Assembly (NCBI GenBank): GCA_044353905.1
Contig: JBILBA010000004.1
Coordinates: forward strand, 27,690-91,689
Reading direction: 5' to 3'
Source: MWH-TA3 sp044353905
GTDB lineage: Bacteria > Actinomycetota > Actinomycetes > Actinomycetales > Microbacteriaceae
Length of the DNA: 64,000 bases
A program made the translations under genes and the position numbers. Within the stretch, counting starts at the first letter, position 1, and each line of letters opens with the position of its first letter. This document shows positions 1 through 9,727 of this stretch, one piece after another. The notes beneath the pieces were generated by a model. It saw only the letters and a list, made by a program, of their open reading frames with translations. It was not told the origin of the DNA and ran no database searches.

Positions 1-21
1 GCTAGGCCGAACGCGCTGGAT

Positions 22-27
22 TAGGAT
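22..27 (+). promoter_or_regulatory. Possible -10 element (TAGGAT) for acnA
   Basis: TAGGAT lies 33 bases before the acnA GTG, leaving room for a leader of about 27 bases that contains the Shine-Dalgarno GAGGAG at 46-51. In frame with its TAG, bases 1-21 read A-R-P-N-A-L-D, so this TAG may be the stop of an upstream gene cut by the window edge. That is an inference from seven codons only. No clear -35 can be seen. Confidence 0.3.
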
Positions 28-60
28 GGGGGAGTTGTCCCTCGTGAGGAGTAGTTTGCT

Positions 61-2736
61 GTGAGCATCGATTCGTTTGGTTCCAAGGCCACCTTGTCCG
101 TCGAGGGCCGTGATTACACGATTTTTCGACTCGACGCGGTCGAGGGTCACGCACGCCTCCCGTACAGCCTGAAGATTCTCCTCGAGAATCTGCTTCGTAC
201 CGAAGACGGCGCAAACATCACGGCAGCACAGATTCGTGCACTCGGAAGTTGGGATGCGAACGCCGAGCCCGACACCGAAATTCAGTTCACGCCGGCACGC
301 GTCGTGATGCAGGACTTCACCGGAGTACCGTGCATCGTCGACCTCGCCACCATGCGAGAAGCGGTCGCCGAACTGGGCGGAGACCCCGAAAAAATCAACC
401 CTCTCGCTCCTGCCGAACTCGTCATCGACCACTCGGTCATTGCCGACCTGTTCGGTCGCGAAGACGCATTCGAGCGCAACGTCGAGATCGAATACGAGCG
501 CAACGGTGAACGCTACCAATTCCTGCGCTGGGGACAGACTGCTTTTGACAACTTCAAAGTTGTCCCGCCGGGAACCGGAATCGTCCACCAGGTCAACATG
601 GAGAACCTCGCGAAAGTTGTCTATACGCGGGACGTCAATGGCGAGACGCTAGCTTTCCCCGACACTTGTGTTGGCACCGACTCGCACACAACGATGGTCA
701 ACGGCCTCGGTGTACTCGGCTGGGGTGTCGGCGGAATCGAAGCCGAAGCCGCGATGCTCGGTCAGCCCGTCTCGATGTTGATCCCTCGGGTCGTTGGATT
801 CAAACTTTCCGGTGACATCCCGTCGGGGATCACGGCGACGGACGTCGTGCTCACCATCACCGAGATGCTCCGAAAGCACGGCGTTGTCGGCAAGTTCGTC
901 GAGTTCTATGGCAAGGGCGTCGGGCAGGTTCCGTTGGCAAACCGCGCCACGATCGGAAACATGAGCCCTGAGTTCGGCTCGACCGCCGCGATGTTCCCCG
1001 TCGACCAGGTCACTGTTGACTATTTGAAGCTCACCGGCCGACCCGCGGAAACCGTCTCGCTCGTCGAGGCCTACGCCAAGGCTCAGGGGCTGTGGCACAA
1101 CCCCGACATTGAGCCGGTGTTCTCGGAGTATCTCGAGCTTGACCTCGGAACAGTTGTCCCGTCGATTGCTGGACCGAAACGTCCGCAGGACCGCATCGAA
1201 CTGGACAAGGCGAAAGAGACGTTCGCGAAGGACCTCACCGCGTACGGAGCGGGCAAGGCAGCCGATGTCTCGATCGACGGTGAGCGCTTCACCGTTGACA
1301 ACGGTCACGTCGCCATCGCGGCCATCACCTCGTGCACGAACACCTCCAACCCGTCGGTCATGCTCGCCGCAGGACTCCTCGCTCGAAACGCGGTCGCAAA
1401 GGGTCTCGTTTCTAAGCCGTGGGTCAAAACCACTCTCGCGCCCGGCTCGAAGGTCGTGACCGACTATTACGAGAAGGCCGGTCTCATGGACGACCTTGAA
1501 GCTCTCGGCTTCTACCTGGTCGGCTACGGCTGCACGACGTGTATTGGCAACTCGGGACCGCTCCCCGCCGAAATCTCTGCCGCGGTCAACGAGAACGATC
1601 TCGCTGTCACCGCTGTTTTGTCCGGAAACCGTAACTTCGAGGGTCGAATCAACCCCGACGTCAAGATGAACTATCTCGCGTCGCCTCCGCTCGTGATTGC
1701 CTACGCACTCGCGGGAACCATGAATTTCGATTTTGAATCGGATGCACTCGGTCAGGACGCCGATGGGAAGGACGTCTACCTCGCCGACATTTGGCCATCG
1801 GCCGCCGAGGTGCAAAAGACCATCGACTCGTCGATCGACACCGAGATGTTCGTGCGACAGTACGCGTCGGTGTTTGACGGAGACGATCGTTGGAAATCCA
1901 TCCCGACACCAATCGGGAACGTGTTTGAGTGGGACGAGAGGTCGACCTACGTTCGTAAACCTCCGTATTTCGAGGGCATGACTGTCGCGACGTCGCCCGT
2001 GTCCGATATCTCTGGGGCACGTGTGCTGGCGCTGCTTGGTGACTCGGTGACTACAGACCACATCTCGCCCGCTGGCTCCATCAAGGCGGACACTCCCGCT
2101 GGGAAGTACTTGCAAGAGAACGGTGTCGACCGTGGCGACTTCAACTCGTACGGGTCCCGCCGCGGAAATCACGAGGTCATGATTCGCGGAACCTTCGCGA
2201 ACATCCGCCTGAAGAACCAGTTACTGGATGGCGTTGAGGGTGGTTACACACGAGACTTCACGACGAGCGCCGGCGAGCAATCGTTCATCTATGACGCGTC
2301 CCAGAACTATGAACGATCGGGAACGCCGCTCGTCATTCTGGCAGGCAAGGAATACGGATCCGGCTCAAGCCGAGACTGGGCCGCGAAGGGGACCAGCTTG
2401 CTGGGAGTCAAGGCGGTCATCGCCGAGTCGTTCGAGCGAATCCACCGGTCCAACCTCATCGGAATGGGAGTGATTCCCCTTCAGTTCCCAAGCGGGCAGA
2501 ACGCGGAGTCGCTCGGTCTCACGGGAAGCGAAGAGTTCTCGTTCACCGGTATCGAAGAACTGAACTCGGGGACTACACCTCGCACGGTCCGCGTTGTGGC
2601 CTCGCCGACGGAACACTCGGCGGCTGGTGCAACGGCGATTGAGTTCGACGCAGTGGTGCGCATCGACACCCCTGGCGAGGCGGATTACTACCGCAACGGC
2701 GGGATTCTCCAGTACGTTCTGCGATCGCTCCTATAA
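61..2736 (+). CDS. acnA: Aconitate hydratase A
   Basis: This 891-residue aconitase isomerises citrate to isocitrate in the TCA cycle, in the cytoplasm. The length is normal for the AcnA/IRP1 type. The three cysteines that hold the 4Fe-4S cluster are visible: C425 in SCTNTSNPS and C491/C494 in GCTTCIGNSGP. The substrate-binding DSHTTMVNGLG stretch lies before them, and the swivel-domain GSSRDWAAKG motif is near the C terminus. The GTG start is preceded by GAGGAG at a 9-base spacing. dxs follows after 6 bases, so the two may be co-transcribed. The long minus-strand frame inside this gene is a shadow. Identification is secure. Confidence 0.97.
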   Translation: MSIDSFGSKATLSVEGRDYTIFRLDAVEGHARLPYSLKILLENLLRTEDGANITAAQIRALGSWDANAEPDTEIQFTPARVVMQDFTGVPCIVDLATMREAVAELGGDPEKINPLAPAELVIDHSVIADLFGREDAFERNVEIEYERNGERYQFLRWGQTAFDNFKVVPPGTGIVHQVNMENLAKVVYTRDVNGETLAFPDTCVGTDSHTTMVNGLGVLGWGVGGIEAEAAMLGQPVSMLIPRVVGFKLSGDIPSGITATDVVLTITEMLRKHGVVGKFVEFYGKGVGQVPLANRATIGNMSPEFGSTAAMFPVDQVTVDYLKLTGRPAETVSLVEAYAKAQGLWHNPDIEPVFSEYLELDLGTVVPSIAGPKRPQDRIELDKAKETFAKDLTAYGAGKAADVSIDGERFTVDNGHVAIAAITSCTNTSNPSVMLAAGLLARNAVAKGLVSKPWVKTTLAPGSKVVTDYYEKAGLMDDLEALGFYLVGYGCTTCIGNSGPLPAEISAAVNENDLAVTAVLSGNRNFEGRINPDVKMNYLASPPLVIAYALAGTMNFDFESDALGQDADGKDVYLADIWPSAAEVQKTIDSSIDTEMFVRQYASVFDGDDRWKSIPTPIGNVFEWDERSTYVRKPPYFEGMTVATSPVSDISGARVLALLGDSVTTDHISPAGSIKADTPAGKYLQENGVDRGDFNSYGSRRGNHEVMIRGTFANIRLKNQLLDGVEGGYTRDFTTSAGEQSFIYDASQNYERSGTPLVILAGKEYGSGSSRDWAAKGTSLLGVKAVIAESFERIHRSNLIGMGVIPLQFPSGQNAESLGLTGSEEFSFTGIEELNSGTTPRTVRVVASPTEHSAAGATAIEFDAVVRIDTPGEADYYRNGGILQYVLRSLL

Positions 2737-2742
2737 GCCGCC

Positions 2743-4644
2743 ATGTACCTGTCGAAGATTTCCGGACCCAGCGACGTCAAGAAATTGACGTTAGCGGAGT
2801 GTGAAAAACTCGCGCAGGAGATTCGGGAGTTCCTCATCGACTCCGTGTCGGTGACCGGGGGACACCTCGGACCAAACCTTGGAGTCGTCGAATTGACGGT
2901 GGGGCTCCATCGCGTATTCGATTCTCCGAACGATCCGATCATCTGGGACACGGGACATCAGTCCTATGTCCACAAACTCCTGACGGGGCGACAAGACTTC
3001 TCTCATCTGCGCGAAGCCGAGGGGCTCGCGGGTTATCCGCAACGGTCGGAATCGGTTCACGACATCGTCGAATCGAGTCACGCCTCGAGCTCACTATCGT
3101 GGGCGGACGGAATTTCGAAAGCGTATGAAATGACGGGACAGTCAGATCGCCACGTCATCGCTGTCATTGGTGACGGCGCGTTGACGGGCGGAATGACGTG
3201 GGAGGCTCTCAACAACATTTCCCACGACAACTCGCGCAGGCTGATTCTCGTGGTCAACGACAACGGCCGTTCATACGCGCCGACAATCGGTGGTGTCGCG
3301 CGATTCTTGACGGACGTGCGGACGCGACCGTCCTATCGAACCCTTCATCGGGTCTCGTGGGCGATCACGAAACGACTCGGCGGACCGGCTCGAGCGGTGT
3401 ATCGCGGCATCCGCGGCGGCGTGCATGGCTTCCTGTCGAGATTTACCAACAATGAAGCCCTGTATTCGAACCTTGACATCAAGTACATCGGCCCAATAGA
3501 CGGCCACAACATTCGCGATGTTCAGCGAGCGCTCGAGCAGGCCAAGGATTACGGCAGCCCGGTCATCGTTCACGTGATCACCGAGAAGGGACGTGGCTAC
3601 GAGCCCGCTCGTCTCAATGAGGCCGACCAGTTCCACGCAATCGGAGCGTTCGATCCGGTCACGGGCGAAGAAAACCGTGGCGGAGGGCAATCGTGGACAA
3701 CGGTGTTTGCGGACGAACTCGTCGAGCTCGCTCGACAAGACGACACAATCGTGGGAATCACGGCGGCCATGCTGCGACCCACGGGACTTTCCGCGATGGC
3801 CGACGTATTCCCTGATCGCGTCTTCGACGTCGGCATCGCTGAGCAACACGCCACGACGAGCGCAGCGGGACTCGCCTTCGGAGGACTTCATCCTGTCGTC
3901 GCTGTTTACGCGACTTTCATGGGCCGGGCATTTGACCAGGTGCTCATGGACGTTGCGCTTCACAAAGCCGGTGTCACGTTCGTGCTCGACCGTTCCGGTG
4001 TCACGGGACCAGACGGCGCATCCCACCACGGCATGTGGGACCTCGCGATGTTGCAAATCGTTCCCGGAATCCGGATCGCGGCCCCGCGTGACGCTTCGAC
4101 ATTGCGCGAAGAGTTGGGCGAAGCGATCGGCGTCAAAGATGGACCGACTGTTGTCCGCTTCCCGAAGGGAAACGTCGTCGAAAGCATTCCCGCCATCCGG
4201 CGAACCGGCGACGGAGTTGACGTTCTGCGCGAAGATTCCGTTCACGATGTACTTCTCGTTGCCGTTGGGGCGATGGTTCCGCTCGCGCTCGACGTCGCAG
4301 ATCGCCTTGCGGCATCGGGGATTGGTTCGACAGTTATTGACCCGCGTTGGGTGGTTCCGGTCGCGCCATCGATTGTCGATTTCGCTCGAGACCATCGAAT
4401 TGTCGTGTCAATCGAGGACGGAATCCGTGTTGGCGGGGTCGGTACTCGAATTCGACAAGAACTTCGACAGGCTGGCGTCGACACGGGGGTCGACGAACTG
4501 GGTCTTCCCGACGAATTCCTCGAACACGACACGCGTGGGAACATTCTCGCGAGAGTGGGACTCACTCCCGACGCAATTGCGTCGAAGATCATTAACCAGC
4601 TCAGCGGCTCGGTCGTTCCTAAGGCAAAACCGAAGAAGCGTTAG
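2743..4644 (+). CDS. dxs: 1-deoxy-D-xylulose-5-phosphate synthase
   Basis: DXS condenses pyruvate and glyceraldehyde 3-phosphate to DXP, the entry step of the MEP isoprenoid pathway, using thiamine diphosphate. The 633 residues carry the ThDP/metal motif GDGALTGGM from residue 143, the catalytic glutamate E367 in GIAEQHATT, and the DRSGVTGPDGASHHG segment typical of DXS. The SHASSS segment is the variant I expect in actinobacteria in place of GHSSTS. The start is 6 bases after acnA with no good Shine-Dalgarno. The overlapping TATAAG before it resembles a -10 and could give a leaderless start. The TAG stop overlaps the stop of the convergent fadB-like gene by 3 bases (4641-4644). Confidence 0.96.
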   Translation: MYLSKISGPSDVKKLTLAECEKLAQEIREFLIDSVSVTGGHLGPNLGVVELTVGLHRVFDSPNDPIIWDTGHQSYVHKLLTGRQDFSHLREAEGLAGYPQRSESVHDIVESSHASSSLSWADGISKAYEMTGQSDRHVIAVIGDGALTGGMTWEALNNISHDNSRRLILVVNDNGRSYAPTIGGVARFLTDVRTRPSYRTLHRVSWAITKRLGGPARAVYRGIRGGVHGFLSRFTNNEALYSNLDIKYIGPIDGHNIRDVQRALEQAKDYGSPVIVHVITEKGRGYEPARLNEADQFHAIGAFDPVTGEENRGGGQSWTTVFADELVELARQDDTIVGITAAMLRPTGLSAMADVFPDRVFDVGIAEQHATTSAAGLAFGGLHPVVAVYATFMGRAFDQVLMDVALHKAGVTFVLDRSGVTGPDGASHHGMWDLAMLQIVPGIRIAAPRDASTLREELGEAIGVKDGPTVVRFPKGNVVESIPAIRRTGDGVDVLREDSVHDVLLVAVGAMVPLALDVADRLAASGIGSTVIDPRWVVPVAPSIVDFARDHRIVVSIEDGIRVGGVGTRIRQELRQAGVDTGVDELGLPDEFLEHDTRGNILARVGLTPDAIASKIINQLSGSVVPKAKPKKR

Positions 4645-6665
4645 CCGTCGAGAGAGGCGGGGTGGAACAACGTTCCCGTCACTCGCTCGCTGGCCCCACA
4701 GTCGTCGAGGTACGGCGTCAATCCACCGATCGCGGCGGGCCAACCCGCACCGTTGATCATGCACAGGTCGATGTCGCGGACACTCGTGACGACCCGTGCG
4801 CCCATCATGACAGTGACTTCGCGAACCAGTGCGTCAACCACCGAGTCATGAATCTCGTTCTGACCGAGTGTTCGTGACGCTGAAACGACAGTGGTGAGAT
4901 CATCGCCAACGGATTCGGTTGACGGACTAGAGGTGACCGCTCGCAGCGCGTCTCCGACAAAGAACCGCGCGGGTGCACTCGCATACAGCGACTCCAGCAT
5001 CGAGAGCGTTACCGTTCTGCCAATCAAATCGATGAGTGCGAACGGAGTCATGGGGAGTCGCAAAGGCGTGAGCGCAGTCGAGATGTCCTCAAGTGAAACG
5101 CCGCTCTCGACCAAGCGCAAGGACTCGCCGAGGAATGTCGATAGCAATCGGTTGACCACAAACCCAGGCTGGTCGGCAACGATAACGGGTGTTTTTCTGA
5201 GGGATTGTGAGACCGCGACCGCAGTCGCGAGCGTCTCGTCTGATTGACGGTCGTTGCGTACGACCTCGACAAGTTTCATCGCGGCGACCGGGTTGAAGAA
5301 ATGAATGCCGGCAATTCGATCGGGGTGTTTGGCGAACGACGCCATCGCCTCGATGGACAGGGACGAGGTGTTGGACGCAATGACGCATTCTGCATTGACG
5401 ACGGATTCGACTGCGGCGAGCACGTCTTTCTTGACCGCGAGGTCCTCAAAAACGGCCTCGACGACCAAGTCGCACTCGGCGAAATCCGAGATCGCAAGTG
5501 TCGTGCTGATACGCGAGAGTGTTTCTGATTGGGTTTCCGAGGAGAGCGTGCCTTTCGCGACGCGTGCCCCCAGCCAGCCGTCAATCCGATTACGTGCCGC
5601 GTCAAGTTTGTCCTGATTCACATCCGTCACGATGACGGTCCGGTCCTTAGATTCTGCGAAGACCAGCGCGATCTGACTCGCCATGAGCCCAGCGCCAACC
5701 ACACCAACACGACGGATTTCTCGAGGCATTACGTCCGGAGTCGAGAGCGGCGTCTTGGACGCTCCGCTCGTAATCCGAAACGCGTACAGACGGTTTCGGA
5801 ACTCCGATGTTGTCATCAAATCGGCAAGAGCGGCGTCCTCGGCTTCGAACGATTCGCTCTGGGTTGCGGCTATTGAATGATGAAGAACGCGTCTCAGATG
5901 AGTGAGCGCGTCGATGGGATTGCCGACACGCGATACGTAACGATCGATAGTGGTGTCGATCGCGTGACCAGCGGTGGCGTCCGCGACGGTAGTGCTTGAC
6001 CGAACCGTTGTGGGCAGTGAATCGGCGAACGCGACAGCAGCGCCGACCGAATCGGCTGCAACGACATCGACAATTCCGAGCTCGAGGGCGACGTGAGGCG
6101 ACAGGGTTTTGCCGGAAATCGCATTGTCGACCATCACACGAAGCGCCGACTCGATGCCGATCAGTCGAGGCAGGAGGGTTGCGCCACCCCAACCGGGGAT
6201 TAACCCGAGGCCGATTTCGGGAAGCCCGAGCGCAATCGGACCGTCGTGGGAAATGCGATGGGTGCAGTGGAGCGCGAGTTCTAAACCTCCGCCGAGCGCC
6301 GTCCCGTTGATTGCGGCGATTGTCGGAATGCCAAGGCTCTCCAGTTTTGACAAAACCCGGTGGCCTTCTTGAGCGAGTTGTAGCGCGTCGCCGAAGTGCC
6401 GTGGTCCAGCGAGAGTGTCGAGATTCGCGCCAGCACAGAACGTTTTGCCGTTACCCGTGACCACGAGAGCAGCGAAGTCACCGGCGCGTGAAGCGATGTC
6501 GTCGAGGGCTTCGCCGAGACGTGCGAGACCCAGGGGGCCGAGCGTTGCCGGTCGGCGATCATCGTGATTTGTCAGCGTGAGGACGCCGACCCTGTTGCCT
6601 GCCGGGCTGACCGTCTCGGTCAACTCGGCGAATACGGGAAAATCCTCTTCCGGGTAATCGATCAT
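4641..6665 (-). CDS. fadB: Enoyl-CoA hydratase / 3-hydroxyacyl-CoA dehydrogenase (FadB-like)
   Basis: This multifunctional beta-oxidation enzyme hydrates trans-enoyl-CoA and oxidises the resulting 3-hydroxyacyl-CoA with NAD. The N-terminal crotonase domain covers about residues 1-260. Both family glutamates appear, in GGGLELAL and LPEIGLG, and the oxyanion-hole segment is GKTFCAGANL. The dehydrogenase domain starts near residue 318 with the Rossmann motif GVVGAGLMASQIA. At 674 residues it is slightly shorter than E. coli FadB. I chose the ATG at 6665 because it overlaps the thiolase stop as ATGA; a longer open frame upstream would run inside fadA. With fadA it forms the two-subunit beta-oxidation pair. 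Substrate chain length cannot be read from the sequence. Confidence 0.93.
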   Translation of the reverse strand: MIDYPEEDFPVFAELTETVSPAGNRVGVLTLTNHDDRRPATLGPLGLARLGEALDDIASRAGDFAALVVTGNGKTFCAGANLDTLAGPRHFGDALQLAQEGHRVLSKLESLGIPTIAAINGTALGGGLELALHCTHRISHDGPIALGLPEIGLGLIPGWGGATLLPRLIGIESALRVMVDNAISGKTLSPHVALELGIVDVVAADSVGAAVAFADSLPTTVRSSTTVADATAGHAIDTTIDRYVSRVGNPIDALTHLRRVLHHSIAATQSESFEAEDAALADLMTTSEFRNRLYAFRITSGASKTPLSTPDVMPREIRRVGVVGAGLMASQIALVFAESKDRTVIVTDVNQDKLDAARNRIDGWLGARVAKGTLSSETQSETLSRISTTLAISDFAECDLVVEAVFEDLAVKKDVLAAVESVVNAECVIASNTSSLSIEAMASFAKHPDRIAGIHFFNPVAAMKLVEVVRNDRQSDETLATAVAVSQSLRKTPVIVADQPGFVVNRLLSTFLGESLRLVESGVSLEDISTALTPLRLPMTPFALIDLIGRTVTLSMLESLYASAPARFFVGDALRAVTSSPSTESVGDDLTTVVSASRTLGQNEIHDSVVDALVREVTVMMGARVVTSVRDIDLCMINGAGWPAAIGGLTPYLDDCGASERVTGTLFHPASLDG

Positions 6666-7834
6666 GCGCGGAAGTTCGGGTTTTCCCAGACCATCGTGCC
6701 GCCCTGCCCCAGACCGACGCACATCGTGGTGATTCCGTAGCGAACGGAGTGGTCTAGTTCGAATTGGCGAGCGAGCTGAATTGCGAGTCGGACGCCAGAA
6801 CTGGCGAGTGGGTGCCCCAGTGCGATTGCGCCTCCCCACGGATTCAGAACGTGAGAGGTCTGGTCGATGGCGAAGTGGTCTGCGAACGCGAGTACCTGGA
6901 CCGCGAAAGCTTCGTTGATCTCGATGGCACCGATGTCCGAGATGGTTAGTCCTGCCCTGATGAGGGCTTTTTCGGTCGCCGGTATCGGGCCCAAGCCCAT
7001 CTCGTTCGGAGAAACGCCAGCGAACGCATACGACACGAGCCTCATCTTGGGGGTGAGCCCGAATCGATTGACCGCGTTCGTTCCGGCCAAGATCGACATC
7101 GTCGCACCGTCCGTGAGCGGCGAGGAATTACCAGCCGTCACACGACCGTCTTCCCGAAAGGGCGTGCCGAGGCCCGCGAGGGATTCGAGGGTTGTGGAAG
7201 GTCGAAGCTGTTCGTCGCGATTGGCGATACCGTGCGGCGTATCGATCTCAACGAGATCGGGTTGGATGTAACCGGACTCGTAGGCGTCCCATGCGCGACG
7301 CTGGCTCTGTTCCGCGTAGGCGTCGGTTCGATCCTTGGTGATCCCCGGAAGGTTGTCGTGCAGAATCTCTGCCGTAAATCCCATGGCGAGGGATTCCTCG
7401 GTCAGCAGTCCGGCGTCGAGCATCGCGGGGTTTGCTTTCAGCGCGAATTGCATTGGGTGGCGTCCCATGTGCTCGACCCCGCCCGCGACGGCGACATCGA
7501 TTTGACCCCACCCGATTCCCGAACCCAGCGTGGTCATCGATGTCATTCCGCCAGCGCACATTCGGTCGATAGCGAATCCGGGGACGGACTGGGGGAGTCC
7601 CGCCGCAAGTCCGACGGTACGCCCCAACGTCAGCCCCTGGTCGCCTTCCTGGGTTGTCGCGGCAATTGCAACGTCGTCGATCTCTGCCAACGGAATTGAG
7701 GGGTTTCTCGACAAGAGACCGCGAAGAGCCGAGGCTGCGATGTCGTCGGCACGCGTGTCACGATAAATTCCCTTGGCTCCGGCGCGACCAAAAGGGCTCC
7801 GCATTCCGTCGATGTAGAAAACGTCGTGAGTCAC
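6662..7834 (-). CDS. fadA: Acetyl-CoA acyltransferase (thiolase, FadA)
   Basis: This thiolase cleaves 3-ketoacyl-CoA with CoA, the last step of beta-oxidation. The 390 residues carry the nucleophile C93 in DRMCAGGMTS, the catalytic histidine in GGAIALGHPLASSG and the C-terminal general-acid cysteine in CVGLGQGGTM. The GTG start has GGAGG upstream on the minus strand. It overlaps the FadB-like gene by 4 bases, which implies coupled translation of the two complex subunits. An acetoacetyl-CoA thiolase role is possible, but the fadB neighbour favours beta-oxidation. Confidence 0.94.
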   Translation of the reverse strand: MTHDVFYIDGMRSPFGRAGAKGIYRDTRADDIAASALRGLLSRNPSIPLAEIDDVAIAATTQEGDQGLTLGRTVGLAAGLPQSVPGFAIDRMCAGGMTSMTTLGSGIGWGQIDVAVAGGVEHMGRHPMQFALKANPAMLDAGLLTEESLAMGFTAEILHDNLPGITKDRTDAYAEQSQRRAWDAYESGYIQPDLVEIDTPHGIANRDEQLRPSTTLESLAGLGTPFREDGRVTAGNSSPLTDGATMSILAGTNAVNRFGLTPKMRLVSYAFAGVSPNEMGLGPIPATEKALIRAGLTISDIGAIEINEAFAVQVLAFADHFAIDQTSHVLNPWGGAIALGHPLASSGVRLAIQLARQFELDHSVRYGITTMCVGLGQGGTMVWENPNFRA

Positions 7835-7856
7835 GCCGATACCTCCGCTTGTAGAT

Positions 7857-7862
7857 GTTATA
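7857..7862 (-). promoter_or_regulatory. Possible -10 element (TATAAC) for fadA-fadB
   Basis: Reading the minus strand, TATAAC matches five of six bases of the sigma-70-type -10. It sits 22 bases before the fadA GTG, with GGAGG between them. It lies in the 39-base gap after rnd, so fadAB could be transcribed apart from DUF3000-rnd. No convincing -35 is seen. Confidence 0.35.
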
Positions 7863-7873
7863 TGGGTCCGACG

Positions 7874-9142
7874 TCAGTCGTCGGTTTCGGCCGGAGCGGC
7901 GAGGAACTCGGTGGGATCCTCGCGGACGCGGACGAAGCAATCGTTCAGTTCAGAATGAATCAACTCTATTTGCCATTCACGCGCCCCGGCGTCTCGCAAC
8001 CACGCCGCGACGGCCGACGGCTCAAACTCGCCGGGTGGGTCGTAGCAGATTCGACGAATCATTTCAGGCAGAGCGAGATTCTCGATCGGAATAGAGGTCT
8101 TTTCGGAAATCGCGGACATCGATTCTCGAACGCACACGAACCGAGCGTAAGCCTCGGGGTGGCGGTCCTTCCAGTTTCGCGGCGTGGACAGTCCGTTTCC
8201 GCGAACCCTCATGGGCGGAAGGTCGTCGGTCGACAGTCCCCTCTCGATTGCCTCCCACCAGCGAGCCAATTCACGCCTCGAGTAGCGACCGTTGAATTCT
8301 TTGATCGCGGCCAACGCGCCTCGTGAATTGGGCAATCGAGACGCGGCGGCGACAATAGCGCGGTCGGGGATTGTTCTGCCGGGCCCCATGTCAATCGATT
8401 CCGCGAACTGGTCGCGGGCAACCCACAATTCGCGGGCAACGGCGAGGTGTCTCGGCGTCGCCAAACTCTGCAGACCGGAGAGCCGACGCCACGGGTCAGT
8501 TTTTGGCTCTGCCGGCTTCCACTGCAACAGGTTCGCGAATTCTTGATCGGCGATGTGCGTTTTCCCCGCGGCCTCGAGCAACGCCGCTAGTGCGTCTCGC
8601 AGGTCGGGTAACAGTTCAACGTCAAGCGCCGCGTACACCAGCCAATCCTGCGGAATTGGCCGAGTCGACCAGTCCGCGGCGGAATGTTCCTTCGCGAGGT
8701 GCAGCCCGAGAAGTTCGGCGACGACGGTACCGAGCCCGACCCGAGGGAGTCCCGCCAAGCGTGAACCCAGCTCGGTGTCGAAGAGTTTCGTCGGAACGAG
8801 CCCGACTTCCGCGAGGCAGGCGAGGTCCTGAGTCGCCGCGTGCAAAATCCACTCGTCGGTTGCGAGCAGGTCGCCGAGTTCGTCGAGACCGTCGAAGGCG
8901 ATGGGGTCGATGAGATGGGTGCCGCCGCCTCGACGGCTGACCTGAATCAAATAGGCCCGAGCGGAGTAGCGAAAACCACTCGACCGCTCTGCGTCCACGC
9001 CAAAAGGGCCGGTTCCACGGGAGAGTTCAGCAATCGCGCCGGTCAAGCCGTCGTGGGTGTCGATCACGTGCGGTGTTCGAGCGAGTGTCGCGGGAGGAAG
9101 TTCGATCTTTTCCGGCTCTGACGCCGTCTCGGTTTCGGACAC
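7874..9142 (-). CDS. rnd: Ribonuclease D-like 3'-5' exoribonuclease with HRDC domain
   Basis: This 422-residue DEDDy-family 3'-5' exonuclease probably trims tRNA or other stable RNA 3' ends. The acidic residues are visible: D50 and E52 in FGVDAERSSG, the aspartate of TQDLACL, and Y/D in YAALDVELL. The second half is a helical, HRDC-like region (roughly residues 220-310) followed by a further C-terminal extension, the usual actinobacterial layout. The GTG start shares one base with the DUF3000 stop (TAGTG), and that pairing is conserved in actinobacteria. RNase D is assigned by domain architecture; substrates are unknown. Confidence 0.9.
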   Translation of the reverse strand: MSETETASEPEKIELPPATLARTPHVIDTHDGLTGAIAELSRGTGPFGVDAERSSGFRYSARAYLIQVSRRGGGTHLIDPIAFDGLDELGDLLATDEWILHAATQDLACLAEVGLVPTKLFDTELGSRLAGLPRVGLGTVVAELLGLHLAKEHSAADWSTRPIPQDWLVYAALDVELLPDLRDALAALLEAAGKTHIADQEFANLLQWKPAEPKTDPWRRLSGLQSLATPRHLAVARELWVARDQFAESIDMGPGRTIPDRAIVAAASRLPNSRGALAAIKEFNGRYSRRELARWWEAIERGLSTDDLPPMRVRGNGLSTPRNWKDRHPEAYARFVCVRESMSAISEKTSIPIENLALPEMIRRICYDPPGEFEPSAVAAWLRDAGAREWQIELIHSELNDCFVRVREDPTEFLAAPAETDD

Positions 9143-9705
9143 TACAGGCCCATCGCGGAGACACCGTCGGGCAGGACTTCAAACCCGGCAAGGTGTAAAA
9201 CAAAGCGGGCCCAGGCTTCCGCATGAGGCTTCGCGTCACTCGATGTTGGCGACCACGACGCTCGGACCTCGATTTGAGACCCTCGTCCCTGCGAAGCCAA
9301 TTCACCGAATCCGACCGAGACAACCCTCGTCACGGTCGCTGCCGGATGTTCGTAGGCTGCTCCGGCCATGGCGAGAGATTCGGTGAGCCACGACCAGGCA
9401 ACGTGCGCGAGTTCGTCGTGCCCACCCATCAGCGGCTCGATCGGTGATTGGGCGAAAATGATGGCGCGGGTCCGGCCTCCCCAACCCGCCGGTTCGCTGG
9501 GGTCATCGAGGAAAATGAGACGCCCAGTCCCTCGGTCGTGTTTACCCGGCCCCGCCGTCACATCGGCGGCGAACGCGACTGCATTGGGGGCAAGGCCCGT
9601 CGGGGCATCGATGGGGTGAACATCTAAGCCTTCTGGCCAGTCGATCGCGGAAACAGAGTTGACGAGATCCTCGAAGTAGTGGGGAGTTGACGAGTCGGTG
9701 CCCAT
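9142..9705 (-). CDS. DUF3000 family protein
   Basis: This is a 187-residue actinobacterial protein of unknown function, recognised from its segments FAADVTAGPGKHDRGTGR and GGHDELAHVAWSWL and from its position directly upstream of RNase D, which is typical of the family. No signal peptide or membrane segment is visible. Its stop overlaps the rnd start by one base, so the two are translationally coupled. A role connected to RNase D is a guess from neighbourhood only. Confidence 0.85.
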   Translation of the reverse strand: MGTDSSTPHYFEDLVNSVSAIDWPEGLDVHPIDAPTGLAPNAVAFAADVTAGPGKHDRGTGRLIFLDDPSEPAGWGGRTRAIIFAQSPIEPLMGGHDELAHVAWSWLTESLAMAGAAYEHPAATVTRVVSVGFGELASQGRGSQIEVRASWSPTSSDAKPHAEAWARFVLHLAGFEVLPDGVSAMGL

Positions 9706-9727
9706 TCCCCAAATGTATTCGAGTGCC

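Noticed and set aside
2..214. 70-codon minus-strand frame at the left edge
   Set aside because: It overlaps the acnA start and ribosome site and has a low-complexity Arg/Ser/Gly-rich translation with no family match.
649..2172. 507-codon open frame on the minus strand inside acnA
   Set aside because: It is fully contained in a secure aconitase gene, the product is Arg/Asp/Val-rich with no family resemblance, and similar shadows occur opposite most long genes here (for example 3271-4395, 12193-13179, 27126-28289, 41425-42249).
6666..6839. 58-codon N-terminal extension of the FadB-like gene
   Set aside because: It lies inside fadA and is Arg-rich with no crotonase similarity; the ATGA overlap at 6662-6665 is the natural start.
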